Source: Caballeronia sp. SL2Y3 (GTDB lineage: Bacteria; Pseudomonadota; Gammaproteobacteria; Burkholderiales; Burkholderiaceae). From it: DNA of 64,000 bases. The notes under the pieces were generated by a model, which did not search any database, was not told where the DNA came from, and saw only the letters and a list, made by a program, of their open reading frames with translations. The stretch is taken from NCBI RefSeq assembly GCF_022879575.1, contig NZ_CP084261.1, positions 868,001 through 932,000 of the forward strand. Reading direction: 5' to 3'. Below, piece after piece: positions 9,369 through 18,975 of the stretch; positions within the stretch are counted from its first letter, which is position 1, and each line of letters starts with the position of its first letter. Position numbers and translations under genes: made by a program.

Positions 9369-9773
9369 TCAACGCCCTTGCTGCAACTTCAAGAGCGCGT
9401 CCATGGCGCGGCCGGCTGCTTCCAGCGGCACGAAAATGTGGTCGTGATATGCGGCCGCCATCACATTGCAGCTGATACCTGCGTCACCGAGCGCGCGAGC
9501 GAATGCGGCGGTCAGCCCGACCGCGTTCAGATCCGAGTGCACATTCAGCGTGATCCAGGCCGCGCGAAAGAGCGGCGTCACGCCAGCGGCAATAGCCGCG
9601 CCTTCTTCCATGACGACGGTCACGCCTTCGCGCTCGCGAAACGTCGCGACGATGCCCGCGCCGCCCGGCGCGGCGTCATGCGGCAGCGACGCGAACACAT
9701 AGACGCCGGGCTGAAGCTCGGGCTGCATGGACGCCAGGAGCGTGCGCAGATCGGAGACGGGCGTCGGCGTCAT
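9369..9773 (-). CDS. ACT-like domain protein (DUF2241 type)
   Basis: A 134-residue protein consisting of two ACT-like halves. The second half carries the beta-alpha-beta pattern seen in LNVHSDLNAVGLTAAFARAL and GISCNVMAAAYHDHIFV. ACT domains usually bind small ligands such as amino acids, but this stand-alone group has no known ligand. Its ATG shares one base with the stop of the uvrA-like gene upstream (TGATG), so it is probably co-expressed with it and may share its LexA control; that link is inferred from position only. Confidence 0.8.
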   Translation of the reverse strand: MTPTPVSDLRTLLASMQPELQPGVYVFASLPHDAAPGGAGIVATFREREGVTVVMEEGAAIAAGVTPLFRAAWITLNVHSDLNAVGLTAAFARALGDAGISCNVMAAAYHDHIFVPLEAAGRAMDALLKLQQGR

Positions 9774-12700
9774 CAGGCGGCATCCTCGGCGGGCCGCGTT
9801 CTGCCGAGCACCGGCCGCAGCGCCGTGCCGGTGTGGCTGCGCGGATGACTCGCGAGCGTGTCCGGGTCCGCCGCCGCGACGATGGTCCCGCCGTTCACGC
9901 CGCCTTCCGGCCCGAGATCGAGCACCCAGTCGGCTTCCGCGATCACGTCGAGATCATGCTCGATCACGATCACGCTATGCCCGCCGTCCACCAGCCGGTG
10001 CAGCACGCGAATCAGCTTCGCGACGTCCGCCATGTGCAGGCCGACGGTCGGTTCGTCCAGCACATAGAGCGTATGCGGCGGCTTCTGGCCGCGCCGCGTG
10101 ATGTCGTCGCGCACTTTCGACAACTCGGTGACGAGCTTGATGCGCTGTGCCTCGCCGCCCGATAGCGTCGGCGACGGCTGGCCGAGCGTCAGATAACCGA
10201 GGCCCACGTCCTTCATCAATTGCAGCGGATGCGCGATGCTCGGCATCGACGCGAAGAACTCGACGGCCTCGTCGATCTCCATGGTCAGCACTTCGCCGAT
10301 GTTCTTGCCGCGCCACGTCACCGCGAGCGTCTCGGGATTGAAGCGCTGGCCGTGGCAGACGTCGCACGGAACCTTGACGTCCGGCAGGAAGTTCATCGCG
10401 ATGGTGCGCACGCCTTGCCCTTCGCACGCGGGGCAGCGCCCGTTGCCCGTATTGAACGAGAAGCGCGACGGCGTATAGCCGCGCGCCCGCGCTTCGAGCG
10501 TGTCCGCAAACAGCTTGCGGATGGTGTCCCACATGCCGATGTAGGTCGCCGGGCACGAACGCGGCGTCTTGCCGATGGGCGTCTGATCGACTTCGAGCAC
10601 GCGGTCGATCGATTCGAAACCGGTGACGCCCGAGCAGCCCTGCCATGCGTGGACCACGTCGAACTTCGGGCGCGGCGTTTCGCGGGCGAGCACGCTGGCG
10701 CGCGATTTTGCGCCCGGAGCGTCGGCCTGGGCCGCCTTGCGCGCGCGCCGCACCGCCGGCGACGACAGCACCGAGCGGCCGACGGCATCGAGCAGGTTCG
10801 TCATGAGCACGTCGCGGGCGAGCGTCGATTTGCCCGAGCCGGATACGCCCGTGATCGCGACGAGCCGGTTCAGCGGCACGCTCGCGGTCACGTTGCGCAG
10901 GTTGTGCAGCGTCGCGTTTTCGACCGTGAGCCATTGCTCCGGCACAGCGGGGCGCTTGCCGACGGCCGCGCGCACTTCGCGGCGCGGCTGCAACGGATGC
11001 ACGATCGGGTTTGCCAGCATCTGTCCGGTCAGCGACGCCTTGTGCGCCGCGAGATCGGTCACGCTGCCCTGCGCGACCACCGTGCCGCCGCGCTTGCCCG
11101 CACCCGGCCCGATATCGATGATGTGATCGGCACGCCTAATGGTGTCTTCGTCGTGCTCCACGACGACGAGCGTGTTGCCCTTGTCGTTCAGCTTCTTGAG
11201 CGCGCTCAGCAGAATCAGGTTGTCGCGCGGATGCAGGCCGATGGTCGGTTCATCCAGCACATAGCACACGCCTTGCAGGTTGCTGCCGAGTTGCGCGGCG
11301 AGACGAATGCGCTGCGCTTCGCCGCCCGAAAGCGTCGGCGCGGCGCGGTCGAGACTCAGATAACCGAGCCCGACTTCCTCCAGAAACTGAAGGCGTCCTT
11401 CGATTTCGCTGACGACGTCGCGGGCGATGTCCGCGTCGCGGCCCGTGAGCTTCAATGTCGCGATCCACTCGCGCGTGTCCGTCACGGTCCAGCGCCCGAC
11501 TTCGGTGATCGGATAGTTGCCGAACGTCACCGCGCGCGCGACCTCGTTGAGGCGCGTGCCTTCGCAGTCCGCGCACGGCTGATCGACGATATCGTCCGGT
11601 TCCTGATCCACCGAGCCGATGCTCTGCTCGCGGCCGCGATCATCCTGCGCGAACACGGTATCGTCGAACGCGGCGCGCTGCTCGCGCGTCAGCTTGACGC
11701 CCGTGCCGACGCACGTATTGCACCAGCCATGCTTGCTGTTGTACGAGAACATGCGCGGGTCGAGTTCCGGGTAGCTCGTGCCGCAGACCGGGCACGCGCG
11801 CTTGGTCGAAAACACGATGCTTTCTTCCTTGCCGCGCCGCTTGCCGCTGGAGAGCGCGCCGTGCAGGCCGTCGAGCGGCGCGCACAGATGCATGACGCCC
11901 TCGCCGATTTCGAGCGTCTCGTCGAGCAGACGCCGCAGGTCCGCTTCGTTTTCCGCCGATACGACGAGATCCGCGACCGGCAGTTCGATGGTGTGTTCGC
12001 GGAAGCGGTCGAGCTTCGGCCACGGATCGACCGGCAGAAAGTCGCCGTCCACGCGCAGATGCGTGTTGCCGCGCACTTTCGCCCACTTCGCGAGATCGGT
12101 ATAGACGCCCTTGCGGTTTACCACGAGCGGCGCGAGCAGGCCCACATGCTGGCCCTTGAAGTCGCGCAGAATCTGCGCGGCGATCTGCTCTGAGCTTTGC
12201 GCCTGAACCGGCGTGCCGTCGTGAATGCAGTGCTGGATGCCGAGCTTCACGTACAGAAGGCGCAGGAAGTGCCAGACTTCCGAAGTCGTCGCGACCGTGC
12301 TCTTGCGCCCGCCGCGCGACAGACGCTGCTCGATGGCAACCGTCGGCGGAATGCCATAGACCGCATCCACCTCGGGCCGGCCCGCCGGCTGCACGATGGA
12401 GCGCGCATACGCGTTCAGCGATTCGAGATAACGCCGCTGTCCTTCGTGGAACAGAATATCGAACGCGAGCGTGGACTTGCCCGAGCCGGACACGCCCGTC
12501 ACCACGTTGAACTTGTTGTGCGGGATATCGACATCGAGCGACTTCAGATTGTGCTCGCGCGCATTGACGATGCGCACGACGTCCTCGCCCTGCAATGCGC
12601 GCCGCGCGCTCGCCACTTCCGCCGCGAGTTGCAGCGGCACGCCCGCGCGCTTCTCCGCCGCGCCGGGCGTCATGGCTTCTTCGTAGTCGAGGAGCGCGCG

Positions 12701-15583
12701 GCCCGTGTGCGACTGCTCGCAGGCCGCGACGTCATCCGGCGTGCCGACGCACACCACTTGCCCGCCGCCGTCGCCGCCTTCGGGACCGAGATCGATGATC
12801 CAGTCCGCCGCGCGAATCACGTCGAGATTGTGCTCGATGACGATCAGCGAATGTCCGCGCCCAAGCAGCCTGCGCAACGCCTGCATCAGCTTGGCGATGT
12901 CGTCGAAATGCAGGCCCGTGGTCGGCTCGTCGAACATGAAAAGCCGCGCTTTCTGATTCGGCGATGCCGTTTCCGCGAGAAAGCCCGCGAGCTTCAGGCG
13001 CTGCGCTTCGCCGCCCGAGAGCGTCGGCACCGGCTGGCCGAGCTTCACGTATTCGAGACCGACATCGACGATAGGCTGTAGCACGCGCAGCACGTCCGCG
13101 TCGCTCGCGAAGCACTCGACGGCTTCGCTCACGGTCAGTTCCAGCACGTCCGCGACGCTCAGTTCGCGCCCGCCGCGCTCGATCTTCACGTCGAGAATCT
13201 CGGCGCGATAACGCCGGCCGTCGCAATCCGGACAGCGCAGGTAGACGTCGGAGAGAAACTGCATCTCGACGTGCTCGAAGCCCGAGCCGCCGCACGTCGG
13301 GCAGCGCCCGTCGCCCGAGTTGAAGCTGAACATGCTCGCGCCGTAGCCGCGCTGCGCCGCGAGCGGCGCTTTCGCGAACAGCTTGCGGATTTCGTCGAAC
13401 GCGCCGACATAGCTCGCCGGGTTCGAGCGCGCCGTGCGGCCGATCGGCGACTGATCCACGAACACGACGTCGCTCAGTTGATCCGCGCCCTTCAGCGCGC
13501 GAAACGCGCCGGGCGCTTCGGTCGCCTTGCCGAAGTGACGCATGAGCGCGGGCGCGAGCACGTCCTGAATCAGCGTCGATTTGCCCGAGCCGGAGACGCC
13601 CGTCACGCAAACGAGGCGCTCGAGCGGAATCTCGACCGTCACGTCCTGCAAGTTGTGATCGCTCGCGCCTTCGAGAACAAGACGCGGCGAGTTCGCATCC
13701 ACCGCGCGGCGCGTCCAGTTGGACGCGTGCGCGACGTGCTTGCGGCCGCCGAGATACGCGCCGGTGAGCGTGTCGCTCGATTGAATATCGTCGGGCGTGC
13801 CGTCATAGACGATCTGCCCGCCGCGCTCGCCCGGCCCCGGTCCCATATCGATCAGGCGATCCGCCGCGAGCATCACCGAAGGATCATGTTCGACGACGAC
13901 GAGCGTATTGCCCGCATCGCGCAGACGGTGCATGGCCTCCACGATGCGGTTCAGATCGCGCGGATGCAGCCCGATGCTCGGCTCGTCCAGCACGAACAGC
14001 GTGTTCACGAGCGACGTGCCGAGCGCGGTCGTCAGGTTGATGCGCTGCACTTCGCCGCCCGAGAGCGTGCGGCTTTGCCGGTCCAGCGTCAGATAGCCGA
14101 GGCCGACGTCGCACAGATACTTGAGGCGCGTGCGCACTTCGGCGTGCAGCAGCTTGAGCGCCTCGTCCAGCAACGTGGACGGCAGCGTGAGCGAATCGAA
14201 GAAGCGGCGGATGCGCTCGATCGGCATCAGCATCAGGTCGTGCACGGTCAGGCCCGGCAACGCTTCGAGCTGATCGCGCGTCCAGTCGACGCCGTTCGGC
14301 AAGAAGCGGTCCGCGGGCGCGAGCACCGCGTCGGCCTGTTCCTTCGTGCCGAGGCGCCACAAGAGCGATTCCGTCTTGAGCCGGGCGCCCGCGCAGGCGG
14401 GACACGTCGTATAGCTGCGGTACTTGGAAAGCAGCACGCGGATGTGCATCTTGTACGCCTTCGACTCCAGATAGTCGAAGAAACGCTGCACGCCGTACCA
14501 CTGGCTGCCCCACTTGCCGGTCCAGTCCGGCGATCCGTGGATGACCCAGTCGCGCTCTTTCTGCGTCAGATCGCTCCACGGCACGCCGAGCCGGATGCCC
14601 GCCTTCGCACCGTAGCGCACGAGATCATCCTGATTCTCCTTCCACGCGGGCGTTTGCAGCGTCTTGATCGCGCCTTCGCGCAGCGTCTTTTTCTCGTCCG
14701 GAATGACGAGGCCGTAATCCACGCCGATCACGCGCCCGAAACCGCGACACGTCTCGCACGCGCCGTAGGCCGAGTTGAACGAGAACAGCGCCGGCTGCGG
14801 ATCGGCATAACGCAGGTCGCTTTCCGGGCTGTGCAGGCCGGTCGAGAAGCGCCAGATATCGGGTTCGGCTTCGTCCTTCAGCACATACACGTTCACGCGA
14901 CCGCTGCCGCGCAAGAGCGCGCCTTCGATGGCCTCCAGCGCCCGCGAGCGCTCCGTGCCTTGTAGGCGAAACCGGTCCGCGACGACATCGAGCACTTGCC
15001 GCGCGCCCGCTTCCGTCTCAACGTGGCGCTTCGCCTGCACGCGCGTGTAGCCGCTCGCGGAAAGCCACTGCGCGACTTCGTCGTCGCTCGTCGTGTCCGG
15101 CAGTTCGACGGGAAACGTCACGGCGAGCCGCGGATCGCCGTCGCGCGTGCGCTCCAGCAGTTCCGCATAGATGGTCTCGGGCGTGTCGTGCCGCACGCGA
15201 TGCGCGGTCTTCCTGTCGAAGAGTTCGGCGGCGCGCGCGTAGAAGAGCTTCAGGTGATCGTTGAGCTCGGTCATCGTGCCGACGGTCGAGCGCGAACTGC
15301 GCACCGGGTTCGTCTGGTCGATGGCGATGGCGGGCGGCACGCCGTCCACCCGATCGACCTGCGGGCGGTCCATGCGGTCGAGGAACTGGCGTGCATACGC
15401 GCTGAACGTTTCGACGTAGCGGCGCTGGCCTTCGGCGTAGAGCGTGTCGAACACGAGGCTCGACTTGCCCGAACCGGACGGGCCGGTCACCACCGTCATC
15501 TGGCCGGTGTGCAAGTCGATATCGAGATTCTTGAGGTTATGTTGACGGGCGCCGCGAATGCGGATTGCGTTGTTCGATGCCAA
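9773..15583 (-). CDS. uvrA: double-length UvrA (two excinuclease A units in one chain)
   Basis: The chain has four ABC-type nucleotide-binding sites: Walker A motifs GPSGSGKSS and three copies of GVSGSGKST, and four LSGGE signatures (VQRINL, AQRLKL, AQRIRL, AQRIKL contexts). Cys pairs typical of UvrA zinc modules occur in each half. A normal UvrA (~940 residues) has two sites, so this is a head-to-tail duplication of 1936 residues. UvrA recognises DNA damage and loads UvrB. The frame extends upstream to a GTG at 15685, but that codon lies inside the LexA box, where a transcript would not yet have begun; I therefore chose the TTG at 15583, just before the conserved NAIRIRGARQHNLKNL. The start remains uncertain. 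Confidence 0.88.
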   Translation of the reverse strand: MASNNAIRIRGARQHNLKNLDIDLHTGQMTVVTGPSGSGKSSLVFDTLYAEGQRRYVETFSAYARQFLDRMDRPQVDRVDGVPPAIAIDQTNPVRSSRSTVGTMTELNDHLKLFYARAAELFDRKTAHRVRHDTPETIYAELLERTRDGDPRLAVTFPVELPDTTSDDEVAQWLSASGYTRVQAKRHVETEAGARQVLDVVADRFRLQGTERSRALEAIEGALLRGSGRVNVYVLKDEAEPDIWRFSTGLHSPESDLRYADPQPALFSFNSAYGACETCRGFGRVIGVDYGLVIPDEKKTLREGAIKTLQTPAWKENQDDLVRYGAKAGIRLGVPWSDLTQKERDWVIHGSPDWTGKWGSQWYGVQRFFDYLESKAYKMHIRVLLSKYRSYTTCPACAGARLKTESLLWRLGTKEQADAVLAPADRFLPNGVDWTRDQLEALPGLTVHDLMLMPIERIRRFFDSLTLPSTLLDEALKLLHAEVRTRLKYLCDVGLGYLTLDRQSRTLSGGEVQRINLTTALGTSLVNTLFVLDEPSIGLHPRDLNRIVEAMHRLRDAGNTLVVVEHDPSVMLAADRLIDMGPGPGERGGQIVYDGTPDDIQSSDTLTGAYLGGRKHVAHASNWTRRAVDANSPRLVLEGASDHNLQDVTVEIPLERLVCVTGVSGSGKSTLIQDVLAPALMRHFGKATEAPGAFRALKGADQLSDVVFVDQSPIGRTARSNPASYVGAFDEIRKLFAKAPLAAQRGYGASMFSFNSGDGRCPTCGGSGFEHVEMQFLSDVYLRCPDCDGRRYRAEILDVKIERGGRELSVADVLELTVSEAVECFASDADVLRVLQPIVDVGLEYVKLGQPVPTLSGGEAQRLKLAGFLAETASPNQKARLFMFDEPTTGLHFDDIAKLMQALRRLLGRGHSLIVIEHNLDVIRAADWIIDLGPEGGDGGGQVVCVGTPDDVAACEQSHTGRALLDYEEAMTPGAAEKRAGVPLQLAAEVASARRALQGEDVVRIVNAREHNLKSLDVDIPHNKFNVVTGVSGSGKSTLAFDILFHEGQRRYLESLNAYARSIVQPAGRPEVDAVYGIPPTVAIEQRLSRGGRKSTVATTSEVWHFLRLLYVKLGIQHCIHDGTPVQAQSSEQIAAQILRDFKGQHVGLLAPLVVNRKGVYTDLAKWAKVRGNTHLRVDGDFLPVDPWPKLDRFREHTIELPVADLVVSAENEADLRRLLDETLEIGEGVMHLCAPLDGLHGALSSGKRRGKEESIVFSTKRACPVCGTSYPELDPRMFSYNSKHGWCNTCVGTGVKLTREQRAAFDDTVFAQDDRGREQSIGSVDQEPDDIVDQPCADCEGTRLNEVARAVTFGNYPITEVGRWTVTDTREWIATLKLTGRDADIARDVVSEIEGRLQFLEEVGLGYLSLDRAAPTLSGGEAQRIRLAAQLGSNLQGVCYVLDEPTIGLHPRDNLILLSALKKLNDKGNTLVVVEHDEDTIRRADHIIDIGPGAGKRGGTVVAQGSVTDLAAHKASLTGQMLANPIVHPLQPRREVRAAVGKRPAVPEQWLTVENATLHNLRNVTASVPLNRLVAITGVSGSGKSTLARDVLMTNLLDAVGRSVLSSPAVRRARKAAQADAPGAKSRASVLARETPRPKFDVVHAWQGCSGVTGFESIDRVLEVDQTPIGKTPRSCPATYIGMWDTIRKLFADTLEARARGYTPSRFSFNTGNGRCPACEGQGVRTIAMNFLPDVKVPCDVCHGQRFNPETLAVTWRGKNIGEVLTMEIDEAVEFFASMPSIAHPLQLMKDVGLGYLTLGQPSPTLSGGEAQRIKLVTELSKVRDDITRRGQKPPHTLYVLDEPTVGLHMADVAKLIRVLHRLVDGGHSVIVIEHDLDVIAEADWVLDLGPEGGVNGGTIVAAADPDTLASHPRSHTGTALRPVLGRTRPAEDAA

Positions 15584-15675
15584 TTTTTCAACCGGTTCAA
15601 TGTGATGGACGGCCTGTGAGGCCGTGGGCGGCGCCGCGCGGTTGTCCGGCGGCAGGCGCCTGCCGCAGCGACCGG

Positions 15676-15695
15676 TACTGTACACCCATACAGTA
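15676..15695 (-). promoter_or_regulatory. LexA/SOS box upstream of the double uvrA
   Basis: TACTGTACACCCATACAGTA matches the CTGT-N8-ACAG consensus perfectly and is extended by flanking symmetry to 14-bp arms (15669-15682 and 15689-15702). It lies about 90 bp before the chosen uvrA start. LexA repression of uvrA is established in enterobacteria; here it is inferred from the site. Confidence 0.88.
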
Positions 15696-15703
15696 CCGGT
15701 CGC

Positions 15704-15728
15704 AAAAAGCGGGCGAAGCCTTCGCCCG
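15704..15728 (-). terminator. rho-independent terminator of the alpha/beta hydrolase gene
   Basis: Read on the minus strand, CGGGCGAA-GGC-TTCGCCCG forms an 8-bp stem followed by GCTTTTTG. It lies 30 bp after the hydrolase stop and just before the LexA box, separating the hydrolase transcript from uvrA. Confidence 0.75.
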
Positions 15729-15757
15729 GCACTTGCAAGTAGCTCGCCCGCTCGCCG

Positions 15758-16651
15758 TCAGCGCAAGTGGGCGATGAGCGCATCGGCGACGGCGTCGGGC
15801 GCTTCGCGCGGCGGAAAATGCCCCGCGCCGTCGATCACGACGCGCCGATAGCCCGCCGTGAAGCAGCCTTCCTGTCCTTCGGACATCGAGACGTCATCGC
15901 AGAAATCCGAGCCGCCCTGGATCATCACCGCCGGCACGCCAATGCGCTCGATGGTCGCAAGCCGCTCGTACAACGGTTCGAGCGCCGGGTCCGACGGCTG
16001 ATCGCTGCGCCAGCGGCGGCGATACGCGTTCAGCGTGATCGGCACCCAGTCCGGGTTGTCGAACGCGCGCGCGGTGGCGGCGAACTCCGCTTCGTCGAAC
16101 CAGCCGGGCGGCGACCATGTATCCCATTGGATGCGCGCAAAGCCCTTCGGATCGGCGGCGATCACGTCCGGCGCGTCATCGAGCGACATGAACCACTGGT
16201 ACCAGAAGCGCCGCGCCTGCGCGAAATCGCGCGGCAACGTGAACTTGCCGCGCGGCTGAAACGCCAGCGCGATGGCGGCCATGCGCCTCACGCGGTCAGG
16301 GAACAGCGCGGCGAGCGTGTAGGCGGCGCGCGCGCCCCAGTCGTGACCGACCACGTCGAAACGGGCGATGCCGAGCGCATCCGCCAGATCGACGGCGTCT
16401 TGCGCCAGCGCGACGCCGGAGCCATCGCGGATGGTGCCCGCGCGCAGGAAGCGCGTGCCGCCCGCGCCGCGCAATTCGGGAACGATGGTGCGGTAGCCCG
16501 CCGCGTTGAGCCGCGCCGCGACGTTCGACCAGGCGCGCGCGGCGTCCGGCCAGCCGTGCAGCAGGATGACGGGCGGTCCATCGGCGGGGCCGGCGTCGGC
16601 GTAGGCGATATCGAGCGTCGGCGTCTCTGCGTGCAGTTCGAAGGTCAGCAT
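15758..16651 (-). CDS. alpha/beta hydrolase (epoxide-hydrolase/dehalogenase-like)
   Basis: A 297-residue alpha/beta hydrolase with the oxyanion motif HGWPDAA (residues ~31-37), the nucleophile elbow GHDWGA with an Asp nucleophile near residue 104, a cap region with the Trp-rich FWYQWFMSL, and the catalytic His in GAGHFPPREAP near the C-terminus. An Asp nucleophile in GHDWG is typical of soluble epoxide hydrolases and haloalkane dehalogenases, so either is possible. The ATG at 16651 follows GGAGGAGCC; a longer frame upstream lacks homology and a site. Confidence 0.82.
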   Translation of the reverse strand: MLTFELHAETPTLDIAYADAGPADGPPVILLHGWPDAARAWSNVAARLNAAGYRTIVPELRGAGGTRFLRAGTIRDGSGVALAQDAVDLADALGIARFDVVGHDWGARAAYTLAALFPDRVRRMAAIALAFQPRGKFTLPRDFAQARRFWYQWFMSLDDAPDVIAADPKGFARIQWDTWSPPGWFDEAEFAATARAFDNPDWVPITLNAYRRRWRSDQPSDPALEPLYERLATIERIGVPAVMIQGGSDFCDDVSMSEGQEGCFTAGYRRVVIDGAGHFPPREAPDAVADALIAHLR

Positions 16652-16733
16652 GGCTCCTCCATTCGGGAAGCGAAGCGTGAATTTTAGAGCCGCCTGCGAT
16701 TCGACGTCGGACGGCGGCGGCAATAGTGACGCA

Positions 16734-16901
16734 TGATGTCATATGAGATGCGCTGCGCGCGTAATCGCTTCCTTACGGGAAAGTCCCGAGCATGAAGTGC
16801 GGATGCGCGCCTTGACGCGCCTTGCATGGCGTCGGTATCGTCGGACAGGAAAACGGTTTCTTACATGGCTGCTTACGCTGAAAAGTCGTCATACGACATC
16901 A
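16734..16901. promoter_or_regulatory. paired operator-like sites upstream of the GH28 gene
   Basis: TGATGTCATATGA at 16734-16746 and TCATACGACATCA at 16889-16901 are inverted copies of one another with 12 of 13 bases matching. Each centre is itself near-palindromic (GTCATAYGAC-like). They flank a 142-bp stretch upstream of the GH28 gene, the last one ending 49 bp before the ATG. This layout fits a dimeric, possibly GntR-type sugar-acid regulator that loops DNA; the regulator is not in the window. Confidence 0.5.
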
Positions 16902-16950
16902 TTCGAAGCGGCCTACATCAAAACCGGTCGATACCGGAATGGAGACAAGC

Positions 16951-18942
16951 ATGAAACAGCGCCCCACCGCCCCCGCTTCTGCCCGCCGCCGCTCGCTGCT
17001 GAAATTCGCCGGCGCGTCGGCGAGCGCGCCGCTCATCGGCGGCCTCGGCAGTCTGAGCGTGCTCGCCGGCTGCGGAGGCGGCAACCACGATTCGAGCGCC
17101 CCGACCACGCCCGAGGACCCGATCTGGGGCCCGTCCGGTTCCGCGACGCAGATCATCAACGCGCTGAAGAACGTGTCCACGTCGATGGTGCCGAGCCGCC
17201 AGTTCCTCGTCACCGATTACGGCGCAAAGCCGTGTACCGTGATCGCCGCAACGAGCCCGTACACCGATCCGTCGAAGTCGCCGCTCAGCACCGGCGCGGA
17301 CCAGACGCAGGCGCCCGGCTCCTTCGACTCGCGCCCCGCGTTCCTCGCGGCCATCGCGGCGTGCAGCGCGGCGGGCGGCGGACGCGTGGTCGTGCCGGCC
17401 GGCAACTGGTATTGCGCGGGGCCGATCATCCTGCAATCCAACGTCGACTTTCACCTGAGCGCGAATTGCGAAATCTTCTTCAGCCCGAATCCGGCGGACT
17501 ACGCGAAGGACGGCCCGATCGACTGCGGCGCGAACGGCAAGCTCTACTACAGCCGGTGGCAGGCCAACGACTGCCTGAACTACGGCCCGCCCGTCTACGC
17601 GCGCAATCAGACGAACATCGCGATCACCGGCGAAGGCGATACATCCGTCCTCAACGGCCAGGCGATGACGCCGTTCGCCGGCAGCGGCAACACGTCGACG
17701 TGCTGGTGGACGTGGAAAGGCAATAGCGGCGCCTACGGCTACGCAGGCTCGTCGACGCCCTCGCAGGCGTTCGCGAATCCGAACAACGTCGATCTGAAAA
17801 CCGCCGCGCCCGGTATTTCCGATGCGCTTTACGCCAAGCTCACCGATCCCGCGACGCCGTGGCAACAGGATCAAAACTATCTGCCCGCGCTGTCGGAAGC
17901 GGGCGTGGCGATCGAAAAGCGCATCTTCGGCATCGGACATTATCTGCGGCCGAGCATGGTGGAATTCATCGGGTGTACTAATGTTCTGATGCAAGGCTAC
18001 CGTACCATCAATACGCCGTTCTGGCAGCATCATCCGACCGATTGCAAGAATGTGGTCATTACCGGCGTGACGGTGGACAGCATCGGGCCCAACAACGACG
18101 GCTTCGATCCCGACGCCTGCGACATGGTGTTGTGCGACAGCGTCACGTTCAACACCGGCGACGACTGCATCGCAATCAAGTCGGGTAAGGACCTCGATAC
18201 ACAATACGGTCCCGCGCAGAATCACGTCATCCAGAACTGCACGATGAACAGCGGCCACGGCGGCATCACGCTCGGCAGCGAAATGGGCGGCGGCGTGCAG
18301 AACATCTATGCGCGCAACCTTCAGATGCTGAACAAGTTCTGGGCGACGAACTCGCTCAATATCGCGATTCGCGTGAAGACCAACATGAATCGCGGCGGCT
18401 TCGTGAAGAACTTCTACGTCGATAACGTGACGCTGCCTAACGGCGTGAGTCTGACGCCGTCGGGTTACGGCAGCAGCCTGCTCGCGGGCAGCCCGATCAA
18501 CGCGACCGTGCCGCTCGGCGTGGTCACGGCGAGCGCGGCGAATCCGCCGGCGGCGCAAGGCGGCATCATCACGTTCGATTGCGACTATCAGCCGTCGAAG
18601 GACGCCATCCGCACGCGGCCGGCGCTGGTGCAGAACGTCAACATCTCGAACGTGAAGGCGAGCAACGTCACGCTGAACGGCGTGACCGGCTCATGCTTTC
18701 AGGCGATCGTCGCGCAAGGTCCCGTTGCGTTCGACTACAACGGACCCGCGCCGAGGCCCGCGATTCCCGCCATTGCCGGCGTCACGATCACCAATTGCGA
18801 TTTCGGCACGCCTGTCGCAGCGGGACCGGCCACGGCGACCACGCCCGGACCGATCTACGCGTACAACGTGCATGACATCGTGCTCAACAATACGGTGATC
18901 GCGGGGAAGACGTTGAATCAGACCATCACCGACGCGCGGTAA
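16951..18942 (+). CDS. exported GH28 polygalacturonase-like lipoprotein
   Basis: A 663-residue protein. The N-terminus combines a twin-arginine-type motif (ARRRSLLKFAG, residues ~12-22), a hydrophobic stretch and a lipobox-like LAGC followed by GGG near residue 46, so Tat export and lipid anchoring are predicted. The body is a parallel beta-helix: the block NNDGFDPDACDMVLCD, then FNTGDDCIAIKSGKD and SGHGGITLGSEMGGG carry the GH28 Asp triad and His. GH28 enzymes hydrolyse polygalacturonan and related pectins. GGAG lies 6 bases before the ATG at 16951; an ATG 12 bases upstream is less well placed. It has its own promoter region with paired dyads. Confidence 0.85.
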   Translation: MKQRPTAPASARRRSLLKFAGASASAPLIGGLGSLSVLAGCGGGNHDSSAPTTPEDPIWGPSGSATQIINALKNVSTSMVPSRQFLVTDYGAKPCTVIAATSPYTDPSKSPLSTGADQTQAPGSFDSRPAFLAAIAACSAAGGGRVVVPAGNWYCAGPIILQSNVDFHLSANCEIFFSPNPADYAKDGPIDCGANGKLYYSRWQANDCLNYGPPVYARNQTNIAITGEGDTSVLNGQAMTPFAGSGNTSTCWWTWKGNSGAYGYAGSSTPSQAFANPNNVDLKTAAPGISDALYAKLTDPATPWQQDQNYLPALSEAGVAIEKRIFGIGHYLRPSMVEFIGCTNVLMQGYRTINTPFWQHHPTDCKNVVITGVTVDSIGPNNDGFDPDACDMVLCDSVTFNTGDDCIAIKSGKDLDTQYGPAQNHVIQNCTMNSGHGGITLGSEMGGGVQNIYARNLQMLNKFWATNSLNIAIRVKTNMNRGGFVKNFYVDNVTLPNGVSLTPSGYGSSLLAGSPINATVPLGVVTASAANPPAAQGGIITFDCDYQPSKDAIRTRPALVQNVNISNVKASNVTLNGVTGSCFQAIVAQGPVAFDYNGPAPRPAIPAIAGVTITNCDFGTPVAAGPATATTPGPIYAYNVHDIVLNNTVIAGKTLNQTITDAR

Positions 18943-18957
18943 AGACCAGGCGGGTGC

Positions 18958-18975
18958 CGCGGCATTTTCGCCGCG
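18958..18975. terminator. short hairpin between convergent genes
   Basis: CGCGGC-ATTTTC-GCCGCG gives a perfect 6-bp stem between the GH28 stop and the convergent deacylase stop. There is no clear T-run on either side, so termination is likely only weak or rho-assisted. Confidence 0.35.
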
